A stretch of 64,000 bases of DNA from Lophius americanus (taxonomy: Eukaryota > Chordata > Actinopteri > Lophiiformes > Lophiidae), in contig JBBDHG010000116.1 in NCBI GenBank assembly GCA_037951165.1, positions 2,858,501 through 2,922,500 of the forward strand, written 5' to 3'. Both the position numbers and the translations under genes were made by a program. How positions within the stretch are numbered: position 1 is the stretch's first letter; the number at the start of each line of letters is the position of its first letter. This document shows positions 33,835-45,844 of the stretch, piece after piece. The notes beneath the pieces were generated by a model. The model saw nothing but the letters and a program-made list of their open reading frames with translations. It was not told the origin of the DNA and searched no databases.

Positions 33835-34085
33835 CTCAGATCAGTATCTGACGTCATTGTGGTGCATTTTTGTCCCACTCTTCTGGACAGAAGTCTTTTC
33901 ATGTAGCGACATTGGCGGGTTTGTGGGAATGAACTCATCTCTTCAGGTCCCACCACAGAATCTCAATGGAGTTCTAGTCCAGACTTTGATTTTATTCCTT
34001 TTGATTCATTCAGAGGTGGATCTTTGTGACCTGCTGAATAAACTCTGATCTTTGAGGATGCAAGAGCACCTTTTAAATAATGGAC
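33835..34085 (-). mobile_element. Second Tc1-like family, transposase C-terminal fragment
   Basis: Read on the minus strand, this is the end of a Tc1/mariner transposase coding region. The block equivalent to 'LNPIE' with the third catalytic acid survives as N-S-I-E-I-L-W-W-D-L-K (about 33945-33980). The downstream helix containing '..CPEEWDKNAP' (about 33865-33900) follows. One in-frame stop lies just before the NSIE block. It differs from the 10/22/24/58/61-kb family, whose fragments keep other parts. No terminal inverted repeat was found. Confidence 0.6.
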
Positions 34086-34089
34086 ATTT

Positions 34090-37000
34090 TTGGACAGTGG
34101 TCCACTTCTGTGAACGTGGAGAAGACATTGAACCGTTGTTCCGCGTCTTCTCCATGTTTACATAATGTGTCCCACTCTGGATCCGTGCGGTCCCAGAACC
34201 TTTCAGAACCTTTAAAATCAGCTTTGGAACCCTCCTCAGACTAATGGATTTCTATCATTTTCTGGAATTTCTTTTGATTTTGGTCAGGTGTGCTCCTGGT
34301 GAGAACTGGGAGCCAGCGTCCTTCTTCTGAAGATGATCTAATGAGAAATGATTTGATTGTATTAGTTGGGCTTTTTCATTGGGCACCTTCCGCCGGCAGA
34401 GAGGCGGTACCTGCTGGCCAACGTGTGACCGAGCCATTTCCGACCATGTTGTTGTGAACACAGGACCACCGCCAATCTGTGATGACCCTCGTTTCTCCCT
34501 CCAAATAGGTAAGACCCTGCTCTGTGCCTCTGTGTTCATCTGATAATACTTGGGTAGCATCAGACTGAATACTTTAGGTGTGAAGTTTAGCTTTTTTACC
34601 GCCTAATATTTGCACTTGGCTTTATTTGATCATGTTTGCTATCAGCTGTAGGCGTCACTGTAAGCTCCTCCCACTGGGGAAAATCCTTCCTTGTTTTGCG
34701 GCTTCACAGCTAAGGCTTTTAAATAACAGGGCCTTTCATCACGAAGAACTAATATGAAATTAAGGGTTTTTAATGCCAAATGAGCAAAGCTTTGTTATCC
34801 ACGATCAGGAGTAAAAGCCTGTGGAAGGAAACGCTTAAACTGGAGAAGAGAAGAAGACAAATAAACACGGACCGGTAGGAATTGATCAATAACCTGCAGG
34901 ATAAAAACAGGATGTACCTAGAGCTTATCAATTGATTTCCTTCTTTTGGGAAATCAGAATCTCCAGATAAACATTTTGGATATGACGTGATGGAAAAATA
35001 CTTGAAGCTAAAACAGAAGAATAAAAATAAAGCCGGCATATAAAAGCGTTTAACCACTCTTTTACAATGCTGCCGACCGCAGCTTTTAAACATTTTGATT
35101 AATAAGTACTTCAAATGTTAAAGTCACCACTTATAAAATGTCAGCTAGGCTGCACTTAAAAACAGGATTTTTTTAGTTTCTCTCTAGTTATATTCCTGAT
35201 TTACTTTTCATTCAAAATCTAAATGATTTGCAAAGATATTTTTGAAGGATGAAAGTCTGAATATTTTTGGAGAGTAACTGGGGCATAGCATAGTGCCTTA
35301 ACACATATATATATATGTGTAACACACAGATAAATCCGTACATTAGGGGTCCGGCAGAAAACTTATATCGGATGGAATACTCTAAAGTGACATTTCCTGT
35401 GGCAACCCTTAATCAAGATTTGCCAAATGATCAGAGAGAATATCCCGAGGTTTGTGATGGTGGACAGATGTTGAGGTATCATAAAATGTTTGTATGTCTC
35501 TAGATGACAAATACATCTGCTGCTCTGACACCGACTTATTTTCTCAACCATCATCTCTTTCCTTCAACGGTGAGTTTGTCCCATTTGCCATCATCTGTTC
35601 CGTCACTATTAGGAAATTTAAATTCACAATTAATTTTGATCAAATAACTGGGATTACTGATGTAAATGCCTTTTTTTTTTAAATCCCATTTCTACAATGT
35701 AGGCCAATTTCAATGATACAAGTACACAAGAGAAAACAGTAATTTATTGGCTGTTTTGTAAAAGTGTGTTTTTTACCTGCTGTTGGTCAAGCTTGTACAG
35801 AATTTCTTTAAATGTTGCTTTTTTCAGTGGTTTCGTAAAGAACTGTATAACTTCTTTGACTATATATCATGTTACTTTGTCTGTTAGTATGAGCCATATT
35901 TTATACTGTCGCCTCTATTTTGTCATCTGAAAGCTTCAGTAAGCACATTTGTTAATGGACCTAGTGATGCGGCTGTCTGGACAATTTCAGCAAACAGAGA
36001 GCGGTGGTGGGTCCTGGTATTTTTGTGATATAAGCAGATTTGACAACTATCTGTTTGCTACAAATTCAACCAGATAACAGGCTCTCCTTTTTCATTCGGC
36101 TTCAAACCAAAATCTGACCTCAGGGGCGCTGGTGTATTTGCCGTGGTAACCACACGATCCATGGTGTTCCCCTGATGTAGATACTCGTGAAAAAGTTGTT
36201 CACATCCGGAATTTAACAGTCGTTTTCCCCTAAGGTTTGTTCTTAAGAAGCAGGGGATACAGGAGCAGATGACATCACCAACAAACCAAAATGATTAATT
36301 GATGTTGACTTTTTGCGTCATAACGACTATTATGTAATAATTGTCACAGGCTTAACTGGTATCCAAGAAAAACTGTCAAAACTCAGACGCTCAGAGTCAG
36401 AGTTTTGATCATGATTGGTGCTGACCTCCGCTTGAGCCAATAGGACTGTCCAATCCAGAAACTTTGGACAACACAACAAAGGTGGCAGATAAATGGAATT
36501 GCTCATCAGTTGCTCGTTGGGAAGAACATTTTCTCTAGTTTCAGAGGAAAAGAAAAGCTTGTTTCTAGCTTACACTATAGTGGAGTAATTGTCCTCTAAA
36601 ACAAGGCTATACCTGACTCCCTTGAACTTCAGAGTTCAAGGGAACTGAAGTGGGCGGAGTCAAAATTTGTGGTCAATGTCTGTGTTCCCACCCAAAAAAT
36701 CTTTGAGGCGAAAGTTTGTCGTAACCAAAGTTTAAAATTCACCTTGAGATTTCCTACCGCCACTCAGTCCGCCAACTGACTCTGACCAATCATAAAATGG
36801 TCTTCAAGGAGAGAGGTTTGGAATCATCAGCGCTTCCACCATCAGCATCCAATTATCCACCGTGTGTGTGTGTGGTCCACCTCTGACCACCGAGGGGATT
36901 CAAATCCACCTCACTGTTTGACCATCGTAACAAAAGTTATGTTTTAACAGTAAGGTATTAGAGGGCCAGAACACACAAAAGGCTACCCTCACATGTACTG

Positions 37001-38395
37001 ATAGTCTTCCTCTGATTCGGCCAATTAACACCTTGAACAGGATTCAACGTGAGAGAGTGAAGGTCAAACAAAGACTTTTTCTCTGAATGTTTTCTTCACG
37101 TATTTAACTTAGTCCTGGCATGCCACTTTTTAATTAGCACTTTCGGCAGGACTGTATAAGTCAACATTTGAAAATGGAAGCAAACTACTTAGTATGAAAT
37201 AGTTTTTGTATCCAAATGTAAAGTGGGTTTCCACTCAATGAAAGGACGATGGATCTCTCCCGTAGTCAACATGTTCTATTCTCCCAGAGCGCTGAACTTG
37301 ATTGATGACAACATTCTTTCACTTTTGTCGTTCTTGCGTCCATCCAAAAAGTTTACCTCTAGCAGCGCAATACAAATGTAGACCCTGAGACCTATTCCAT
37401 TAAACATTGCTCATGGAGCCTGCTTTCAACACTTTTAACATTTTGAGTTTTCTCAAATTAAATTCTTCGGACTCCGCTGAAGAGTCAGCAAGTAGCATCG
37501 GGGGGCAACGAGAGACAGGTGATGGAACTGACGGTAGGTCGCAGAGCTACCCACAGGTCCTCAGGGATAGGTCAGATGCAGAAAACGATTGTCTGTATAT
37601 TATTGACTGATAGTAATATAAAGAGCTATTAATGCATTTCAAAATGCAACAAGTACAACATGTTAATATCACAGGAAAAAAACAAAAGTTTTGTAAGAGT
37701 AGTGATGTCTCATGAAAAACACGCTTATGTCTCCATCACCAAATCCTTTATGATGTATTTAAACTAATCAATCAAGGCGAGTAAATCCACTTTTGGATTT
37801 GTTCCAAGCCCTTGGTACATTAAAATCAAATTTTTCCGATATTTGTCAAAACACAGGAGTAAATGAAAAAAAGGACAGTGGGAGAAGCGAACTGGTAATG
37901 ACCTGAGCAGACAAACAGAAGGGTAAAACACAGTAAAGGTTACTCAGGCAAAGATTGAAGTTTTGAAGTTTAAGTCGGTAAAAGGCCATAGCAATGCTAA
38001 TTTCCCTAAACAAATCATAGTTTGTTCAGTCCGGGAAAAGTTTGTGTACATTCATTCATCTAGTTGTTGTAATCCTTGAGGCCCGAATATGAACCATCTG
38101 GACATCTTTATATCTTTATTGAGTTGTCAGTGTTACCACGACCTCACAGGATGTTAACTACCTGACTTCCCACCAGTCAGTTAGAAGTAAGCCGTTTGGT
38201 TTAGAGGGGAAACATCTTCAATGTCTGATTCAACCACTGAGATTTTTCTGGGCAATGTTTTAGGACTGTGTTTTGGCGAGGCTAGTAACGTCAGTGATGC
38301 TTTATTTCTGTAAGAAGAAGTGGACCCTGACCTCCACATCTTCACCACTGGCATTGTTGCACAATCAATCATGTAGTTGGAGAGTTATGATTAGA
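34090..38395. other. Gene-free stretch
   Basis: 4.3 kb without a recognised gene or transposon. Small features only: a TA palindrome (acacatatatatatatgtgt) at 35302-35321, a T10 run at 35670, an 11-bp perfect hairpin at 36618-36643 and a short TG run at 36863. Frames such as 34255-34560, 34770-35114 and 37407-37610 have no family content. Confidence 0.4.
36618..36643. repeat. Perfect 11-bp hairpin
   Basis: tcccttgaact (36618-36628) pairs with agttcaaggga (36633-36643) across a 4-base loop. No U-run follows, and a bacterial-type terminator reading does not apply in this genome. Confidence 0.8.
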
Positions 38396-38399
38396 GTTA

Positions 38400-38560
38400 G
38401 AGAAAGTTTTTATTTCGTCTGCCTTCGCTCATGTTTTCCGTCTTCTCTCCGTCATCGTTCTTCTGATTTGCATCTATACTTGTTCTTTCTACTCCAGTCT
38501 CTTTTTTCCTACCTCCTCTACTCTTCCTTTTTTTTGCCAATATTTCATTTCATCATTGTC
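38400..38560 (+). repeat. Polypyrimidine-rich tract
   Basis: T/C-rich sequence that keeps the frame at 38273-38611 open; compositional. Confidence 0.6.
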
Positions 38561-38667
38561 TCCAACCTGAAATTCATTTCAGGGCCACACCACAAAAAAA
38601 GACTTTGCTAGGTATCTGATTCCTGCACTCTGGATTGTGTGTTTGTGTTTGATATTCATTCTCTCAA

Positions 38668-38696
38668 CTATGTGTGTATGTGTCATACACACATAG
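38668..38696. repeat. Perfect 13-bp hairpin
   Basis: ctatgtgtgtatg (38668-38680) pairs exactly with catacacacatag (38684-38696), loop of 3. The arms are TG/CA-rich, so slippage plus inversion is a plausible origin. Confidence 0.85.
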
Positions 38697-38999
38697 ACCA
38701 GTAAACCAGGACATGGCATTGTCAAAATTGTCAAAAATCTAAATGTCTTTGGACGTCACACATACAAAAAAACATCCAACCTGCTAAAGAATTAAAATAG
38801 TTTTTGTGTGTCTTTTACTTAATTCTTATTTTTACAACCTGACTGTCTTTTCTTCCACACTCTACCTAATTAACTGAACTTTCAAAGTAGTCATTTTGAA
38901 GTTTCTATTTTTTTCGGTCCTATGCATAAAACTATTCATATTAATCAATATGGTGTCGGGAATCTTTTTAATCGCGGCATTAGCTGCTCGGACTCCAAA

Positions 39000-39825
39000 T
39001 AATAGGACAGCCCGGCATAGTTCAGCCTATTCCGCCAGAACTGAGGTAGAGATGAGGGGGCTGCAGATCTGGAGGTAAGCTAAAGGCTAAGTGAAAGGAA
39101 AAGCGGTTGTGCTACAACCGGGTTAATCGGTAGTGGTGGGGAACATTAACTCGCTGGGCAACGAGACCGACGAGCTGGCTGCCCTGGTGACGAACCAGAA
39201 AATCTGCAAAGAGTGCAGCTTAATGTTTTTCATTGAAACACGGCTGATTGGCAACCCTCCGGACACCGACATGGATTAACCTGGATCCACCATCGTTAGA
39301 GCGTACAAAACACTAAATCTAACGGCGAGCAGAGCGGAGGGGCTCTATATTAACATTAGATGGTGCAAACCAGGACATGTAACCATTTAGGACACCATCT
39401 ACAGTTGAGACATCATGTTGCTGGCTTTGAATGTCCAGCCTTACAACATTCTAAAGAACTCACCAACCGCATGCCTCTGTTGTTGGTGTTTACATTCGTC
39501 CCCATGTGCAAGGAAATAGAATTCTAAAGGCTTGTGCTGTCAAACTTGGGGAGCCCCAAACCTGGGCCTACAAGTAGGGAGAGTCTCAACACTGTGGAAG
39601 ACACTGTGCCTCATCTCGGTCCCAAAGAAACCACGAACCAGCAAGCTTAATTTAACTTCAGGCGGGTGAAATTGACATCCCTCTTTATGAAAACCCTTGA
39701 GGGGCTGCTACTTCATTGTCTCAGACCCCAGGTCCATCATAAACTCTACCCACCACAGTTCGCGAATCAGGAGATGGTGGGAGTCGAAGACACCTTCTTC
39801 TTATACAGCACTTATAAATGTTAAT
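39000..39825 (+). mobile_element. CR1/Rex1-like LINE, endonuclease start and RT fragment
   Basis: A decayed non-LTR retrotransposon. 39050-39130 gives the leader before the endonuclease; 39132-39300 reads as the first endonuclease strand (VVGNINSLGNETDELAALV, then IETRLIGNPPDTD). 39330-39430 continues with 'RWCKPGHVTI'. From about 39470 the remaining endonuclease (GDFN and SDH boxes) is missing and the sequence jumps to the start of reverse transcriptase: 'STLWKTLCLISVPKKPR' at about 39585-39640, then the 'MKTLEGLLL' helix (about 39690-39720) and 'PQFANQEMVGVEDT' (about 39757-39795). It stops before the catalytic YxDD box. Multiple stops and frameshifts are present. Same broad family as the copy at 12.5 kb, but different parts survive. 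Confidence 0.75.
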
Positions 39826-39829
39826 TCCA

Positions 39830-40200
39830 CAAGCTAATAAACCTCAATATCTTCTTGTAGGGGAGGTACAATGAGTGAAAAAGGTGGTTCACCCAGTGTC
39901 AAGGTTGAGTCATAGTACTTCAAAAAGTCTCCAAATGTGGAACTCTGAACTGTATATTTGAGATTCCAGAGACTCGTGCCCTCCTCTGATCTAAGTCTAC
40001 AATAGAAAAACATGTCTGACCGGAAAAGAATGCGGTATTCAATTTGCAGTTTATGAGTGAACAGTTTCTCTAAGGGGAACATTTTATCTGGTGTGCTGTA
40101 CAAATGCCAGTTGAGTAACACAACATACACACAATGGACCAACAGTGATAATTGATGTATACTGAAATGAGTCGACAACTTTTTACTATCCCATAAACGT
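39830..40200. other. Gene-free stretch
   Basis: A 140-codon minus-strand frame (40256-39834) covers this interval. It overlaps the start of the next repeat and contains no motif I recognise, so it is treated as chance. Confidence 0.3.
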
Positions 40201-40204
40201 TTCA

Positions 40205-40425
40205 TCAAAATGAGCAGCAAGGGGGCATAGTGGATAATACAGCTACCCAGAACCAAGAGTTTTCCAGTATCAAATCCACCTCCACCTTTGGGGGCTCTCT
40301 TTGGGATGACATGTTCTCCCCATGTTTGTGTGGTTTCCCCTCTGGGTACTCCAGCTCCCCCCAGTTCAAAAACAATAGATGTGAATTGATGACTCTATAT
40401 TCTAAATTGATTCTCCTGATTGAAA
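40205..40425 (+). mobile_element. Teleost L2/Maui-type repeat fragment
   Basis: 'aagggggcatagtggataatacagctacc', then 'gagttttccagtatcaaatcc', 'gacatgttctccccatgtttgtgtggtttcc', 'ctctgggtactccagc' and 'gaattgatgactctatattc' follow, in order, the widespread teleost repeat that begins 'ggcggcacggtggtgtagtggttagc' and continues with '..catgttctccccgtgtctgtgtgggtt..'. Plus orientation. It ends before the 'cctatcccagc' part. Confidence 0.65.
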
Positions 40426-40429
40426 CTTT

Positions 40430-41960
40430 GCCACCAAGAAGAAGCCAAATAAAAGTGTAGTATTCTAAATGTATACTAGGTATAAGAGTAAAGCTTACTA
40501 GTATACAAATAAAAAAGAAGTATTAAATTGAAAAGCTTTCGCATGAACAGTAAAGTATGTCCAAACTTCTGGATCTATTTCTGTCTGTCTTTTTTTGTTA
40601 TTATTATATTTTTCTAAGACTTCAGGAATTCAGAAATTTCCCAAGTGGTTTTAAGTCTTCAAGAATATCATGCTAATTTCTAAGGGACGGTCATCAACAG
40701 ATCTTAAGGTTGTTATGTCCTGGCATCGTTTTTTTCAGTCCATGATAGCATTAAAATTCCTCTTCTTTTCAGGATTTCTCTCCTCCTCCCCTCCATCTTT
40801 CCCTCCATCTCTCCTCTTGTCTCACTTAACAGCAGCATGGATTTTTCCCAAACAAAGAGAGAGAGAAAGATGAAGACGTACAACATGGAGCAACTGTCAA
40901 AGTGTGTGAATCTCTACGATCTGTGTTCTGTGGTCATATAGAAGGTTCTGGAAAAGTGGATGACACACAGTTCTTGATGGCTAATTATTTCCTACATCTC
41001 TAACAACCCACGGACCATCAAAAGAAGACTGTGGTATCCTGATTCTGGGACAGTGTTTTGATTATCAGATGGCAGGGTTTGGTTTAACCCTATAGTATTC
41101 CTTTTATTTTTATTTATTTTGATCAGTTCATGGATACTATACAACGCATTTTTTTCCACTCTCAAATCCTACACACACATGTGACGTGTAATTAAGTACT
41201 CTGTCTCTCTCGTTGGAAATCTTCAACTTGAGCGAGAAGTTTGCGTAACGCTGTTTCTTGCCTTGCACAAATGTAATTAAAGACTGAAACCTCACTTGCA
41301 AAAAGTAATGCCAACATGCAGATTTACAGGATCTAAAAACACATTTCTTTCCAGCATTTCCCTATTATCAACCATGACAAATGCAAAGCGGTTGATAATA
41401 ATGTTAAAATTCGGCTGAAACTTCCCTTATGTCTTTGGTCGCCCACATTTTTAAAAACGGTTAAGATTTTAAAATCTTCTACTGTGTAGCCAGCTTTACT
41501 AAATCCTCTTCCGAACTCAGACACTGGACGATTCATCCAGACCGCGATACCACACATCTGCCTTTAGTAGGAACGATTTCACAGTAGCAATTTTACAGAG
41601 ACGAGATATCACAGAAATGTGGCTTCAGAAGAAAAACAAACATGGACGACGATCAACGTCCATGTCAGTCCTTTTGTGTTGGATGTTGTATAGCAAATTA
41701 TTATGCTACCTCTGTTTCAATATTAATATATTAATATTATTTCAATATTACACCAGGTTTCAGGGTGCATATATTTTTGCCTTCTATCATCTAGTGTTTA
41801 GCTGTCTTCACACACAAATAGAGTTTCTGCCGGGAAAGGACCGAAAAGCTCAAATAGGAGTGAAAAAGAGGAGAGAAAGATAGAGGAGAGATTACAAAAA
41901 AATACCTGTACAGGAAGGAAGTAAGGAAAGTTAAACATCAGTAGCTTTCAAATGGAAAAG
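40430..41960. other. Gene-free stretch
   Basis: Contains a CT/GA-rich bit at 40780-40870 and an AT palindromic patch (aatattaatatattaatatt) at 41719-41738. No gene recognised. Confidence 0.4.
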
Positions 41961-41966
41961 AAGCAT

Positions 41967-42245
41967 CCATTCATTCATTCATTCATTCATTCATTCATTC
42001 ATTCATTATCCATAACCGCTTATCCTGTTCAGGTTTACGGGGGCTGACATTGTGCGATTGGCGGGGTACAGCCAGGACGAATCGTCAGTTCATCAGAGGG
42101 CTGACACATACAGTCAGTAATCCCATTGGTTGAGTTTGTCCCCTTTTGGAGTGTAGGTTGTGTATTCAATTTGTAACATCCAAAGTGGAAACAGACTCGC
42201 TTCACGGGTTGGTTGCCAATCACATAACCTGGCGATGATACGAGC
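41967..42245 (-). mobile_element. Teleost L2/Maui-type 3' tail with (CATT)n
   Basis: A (CATT)n array of about ten units (41967-42007) leads directly into 'atccataaccgcttatcctgttcagg', 'ggggctgacattgtgcg', 'ggcggggtacagccaggacg' and 'gagggctgacacatacagtc'. This is the conserved teleost tail read on the minus strand, with the tetranucleotide array at the element's 3' end. The region beyond about 42130 is degenerate ('tggagtgtaggttgtg'). Confidence 0.75.
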
Positions 42246-42249
42246 TGGT

Positions 42250-42990
42250 CATCTACTCCTGTTCAAACTCTTTCCTAGACGTTTCTGAAATGTCGTTGGC
42301 AGTGCTCTCTTGAGACAGCTCCAGTATTGATCAAAGAATACTTTGTTGTGAATGGAAAAAGCTTCTCTGGAAGAGTTGTTTCCCCAAAGCACAAGGCCAA
42401 AATTTCAAGCACTATCTAGTAAAGACCAAGCAGACCCTCCTGCAGTGAGTTTTCATGTTGTGGTATTTGGTGATGTATTGAAATGTACCCCATTTTCAGG
42501 GAAAAAAGGTGACAAAACTACAGTATAAATAAACTAGAATGTACCAGAGAAAAAAGATAGAAGTTGAAACAGAGTAAAGAAAAAAGTTACATCAATGCTT
42601 TATCTTCATAAAACCAGATCTTAGGGATTAAACATACATAATTTACCCACTGCTGTAAGAAGATGTCCATTGTTACGTCCATCCAGTCTTTACAGTTACA
42701 TTCGTATATCTAATATTCTGAAAAGGATTAAACTTGTTGCCTAGCAACCTACACCAAACAGGATGATGATGGGGGACAAATGTTTCTAAGACACCTAGCA
42801 GTGAAGATGTTTCACCCATTATTTGAACTGCTACTAATTGTATTACAAAAAAGTCGGGGATATTATGAAATCGCCATCGTCGCGTTCGTCGCAGATCATT
42901 CGTCTTAACAGGATAACTCAAAAGCTTTTTCATTTTCAAATTTAATAGCCAAGGAGCCCTTGTGTGTGAGAATGGACTCAACCGTTAGTC
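42250..42990. other. Gene-free stretch
   Basis: A 102-codon minus frame (42981-42673) has no recognisable content. Nothing else seen. Confidence 0.35.
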
Positions 42991-42994
42991 TCGT

Positions 42995-43690
42995 TTGGTC
43001 TAAACTTTGTGAATATGAATCAACTTGAGTAGATTTAATATTTTGTATTTTGCTCATTAGGGGGAGCTTTTTCTTAACATGAGTTAACTTCCTAATCCTT
43101 GGTCCGATATAGTCAACATTTTGGGCGTATGAATTGACTCAAGGTGATTTATATTGTAAATATCATACTTTACTTTTTTAATTTCAATTTACTCACTAGT
43201 GGAAGGTTTTTTTTTCTTTAAGCTTATTTCCTGACATAACTTAAAAATTATTACAATGATCATTTTCAAACTTTATGTCACAATAGAATTTAATATGTGG
43301 AAGAACTGGATTGATTTTGGAAAAGTTCAGTTTTCTATTTCTGACAATAGGCAGAGCTTTATCTCCAAATGTTTCTGTGACATAATATCTCAACTTTTGG
43401 TCCAAATCACTCCAAACATGGTGCATAAGAATCGACTCTGGGAGCTCTACCTTAAATAAATTATATTTTACTGTATTAGTTCATATTTTACTCACTAGGG
43501 GGAGATTGTTTGCAAAAAACTTGTTGTTCTGGAAGTTATCTCTTAACTGTTGGTCTTCTTTAGTTCGAATTTGGTGCAAATGAATCGACTCAAGGAGATC
43601 TATCTTGTTTTTATCATATTTTACTCAAAGAGTTCAGATTTTATCCAATAAGTGGAGATTTTTTCCGATACAGAAGTGCCGATAAAAACT
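42995..43690 (+). repeat. Degenerate tandem array, unit about 100-150 bp
   Basis: Recurring blocks in the same order: ttggtc at 42995, 43099, 43397 and 43550; each is followed some 30-40 bases later by 'gaat(t/c)gactc' (for example 43131, 43431, 43581) and then by 'actca(c/t)ta(g)gggga' (43055, 43193, 43491). Spacing is 104, 298 and 153 bases, so one unit between 43099 and 43397 is either expanded or too degenerate to align by eye. AT-rich, no coding content. Confidence 0.5.
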
Positions 43691-43699
43691 ACTTTGGAC

Positions 43700-45680
43700 A
43701 TTTTATTTGAGGAGTTCAATGAAGGGATTGTTTGTAAACTGCTGCTGGGAACGAAAGAGTAGGTCTAGTTTACCAAAAATTCATTGTATTGTACAAGATT
43801 CCAATTCAGACAACTTAAATCATCCCAAACACCCATTTCTCCGATCAGGATGGATTTCAATCAGCTTTTAAAAGTCATATTTTGTGTTTATTCAGGTTAT
43901 TCAATGTTTTGTTAATCTGAAAGTTTAGCTAGAGATACACACAAAGATAGGAGAAACCTGAAGAGGGTAATGGCACATAAATACATGGCAGTGAATTTCA
44001 TTTATGATATTTTCCAAATATTCAGCTTAGACTTAAACTTTTTAGTTTTCTCCAAAGCATGTGTGCATCTAGAAGGCACTTCTAAAGCACACATGCACAT
44101 GTCTTACTCTAATTGCATGTGAGTAAGAAATAAAGACATTCTGGATGCTTAGATATGAATTAACCCTGTGGGCTTAATGTGCAAAAACGGGAGACAGCAT
44201 TAGAAAAACAAAATAAACTTGCAAACAGGAAGTGGAAAGACGTAGATGGGAAGGAATGCAGAGAGTCGGGGTTATTTGAAGAATTTAGATAACATTAAAA
44301 GAACAAAATAATTGCCTTAGTTACCGGAATCCATCCTACAAGGCCCCCTGGATACGACAGAATGCTGACCAGCTAATTTGTGGATCGCAACCCCAACACA
44401 GAATTAAAGTGTGTTTGTGTGTGTGTGGGTGTGTGTGTGTGTGTGTGTAAGTGGAGATGTTTGCTTGAGTTGGAGTGTTTGGCAGCATAAAGGGGATATA
44501 GCTTCCCTCATCTTCTTTTTGGACAGCGTGCCTGATTCCACACGCGTTTTTCTCTAAAAATAAGTGAACTTGTCAAGGTATGGAGGTGTTATCTAAATGT
44601 GAGGGGCTGTCATCTCAGACTGTGTGTGTGCGTGCAGTAAGGAAGGTAAATGGGGCTTATAAGCCAATTCAGACACTGAAATTACTGGAATTGAGGCAAC
44701 CTAAAAAGAAAGAGGAGACTCACACATCATCACGCGCACATGTTGGTATTTGCCTCGCGCTCAAATTAAAGCCGGCTGTTTAATAATGCTGTTATCACAG
44801 GCCGTGGTCGCTCTATCCGTATCACTTACGCCGTATAACAGCAGCAAAGAGGAATAACAGAAAGAAGAGGAATAAAGATAGAAACAAAGGCCTTAGGGAA
44901 GTGGGAGAAATATAATTCAAACAGGCAACTGGTTGACTTTCCAATGAAAAAGATCCATTTCTACACCAACGTTGAGTTCTGATATGTATTTGCACAGTGA
45001 CAGAAACACTATCCCGGTGAACATCAGTGTATATGATGCTTGTTGCTTTGATCATTTGCACCACCGATCCCCTTCCATGTTTCCATAATGGAGAGCATGT
45101 ATACCACAGAGAAAGGTATATTTTTGGCCATTTTGTTACCAATTTGGGGGCGGGGATGGGGGGGTAATAATAAATATGAATATAATATGTGATAATCACA
45201 AATACATTACTAATTTTAAGATTGGTATACACATAACAGGTTAAGCTTGTATTTGATGCCATATGTTTATGGCTGCACAGCTCAAGTCCGAGTCAAACTC
45301 AGTTGCAGCTTCCTTGGGCTTTGTTGTTGTTGTTATGCAGGTTGTTTAGCGAGGGAAGAGGAGCGAATGCTGCAGACTAACTGTTTCCTACTAGCTGTTG
45401 GACAGTTGGATGAATTTTTCCCCAGCCAATAATAATGCTTCAGCGTTCAGACCATTAGTAGATTTCCCTCAAAGTAGCACACAAAACAACCAATGTACGA
45501 TATGAACCGCAAAACACAGCTAACATACCTCCTACTAATAAACCATAAAATAACAAAAAGCACGGAATGGAATCCTGATTACCAATGGTGTGAGTTGGTC
45601 TGGAATCGGTTGTCATGACAACGCCCTGACCAAAGCCACTGTGCCGAAACACGTTGGCCAAATCTCTCTCTCTATATCCT
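43700..45680. other. Gene-free stretch with a (GT)n repeat
   Basis: 44411-44449 is an interrupted GT repeat. A minus-strand frame of 146 codons (45262-44822) contains a C-terminal hydrophobic run (LFLSLFLFFLLFLFA) from a purine-rich plus-strand stretch and no recognisable domain. Nothing else seen. Confidence 0.4.
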
Positions 45681-45684
45681 TTGT

Positions 45685-45790
45685 TATCCTTGGTTGGGGG
45701 GGCGTTCTGCCCAGAAAGTTGGGTGTCAACTCATAACCTTGTTGTTCTCAGCCAGCATGCTAACCACCATGACTAAATGGTGCCCATTTA
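45685..45790 (-). mobile_element. Teleost L2/Maui-type repeat, 5' part
   Basis: On the minus strand 'gggcaccatttagtcatggtggttagcatgctggc', 'caaggttatgagttgacacccaac' and 'tttctgggcagaa' match the head of the repeat found at 40.2 kb (ggcggcacggtgg..gtggttagcactg..aaggttctgggttcgaatcc..tttctgtgtgga). Only about 100 bases remain. Confidence 0.5.
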
Positions 45791-45804
45791 GTTATTTTTA
45801 CTAC

Positions 45805-45839
45805 AGGAAAATTATAATTAGGAGGAAAATTATAATTAG
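45805..45839. repeat. 17-18 bp tandem duplication
   Basis: aggaaaattataattagg is followed directly by aggaaaattataattag, two nearly identical copies. Confidence 0.8.
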
Positions 45840-45844
45840 TGATA

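Noticed and set aside
36618..36643. Intrinsic transcription terminator
   Set aside because: The hairpin lacks a T-run and the genome is eukaryotic, so that class of terminator does not apply.
39834..40256. 140-codon minus-strand frame as a host gene
   Set aside because: No motif is visible and its start lies inside a dispersed repeat fragment.
45690..45790. tRNA gene
   Set aside because: The tRNA-like 'ggttcgaatcc' look comes from the head of a dispersed teleost repeat; no cloverleaf with paired arms can be drawn.
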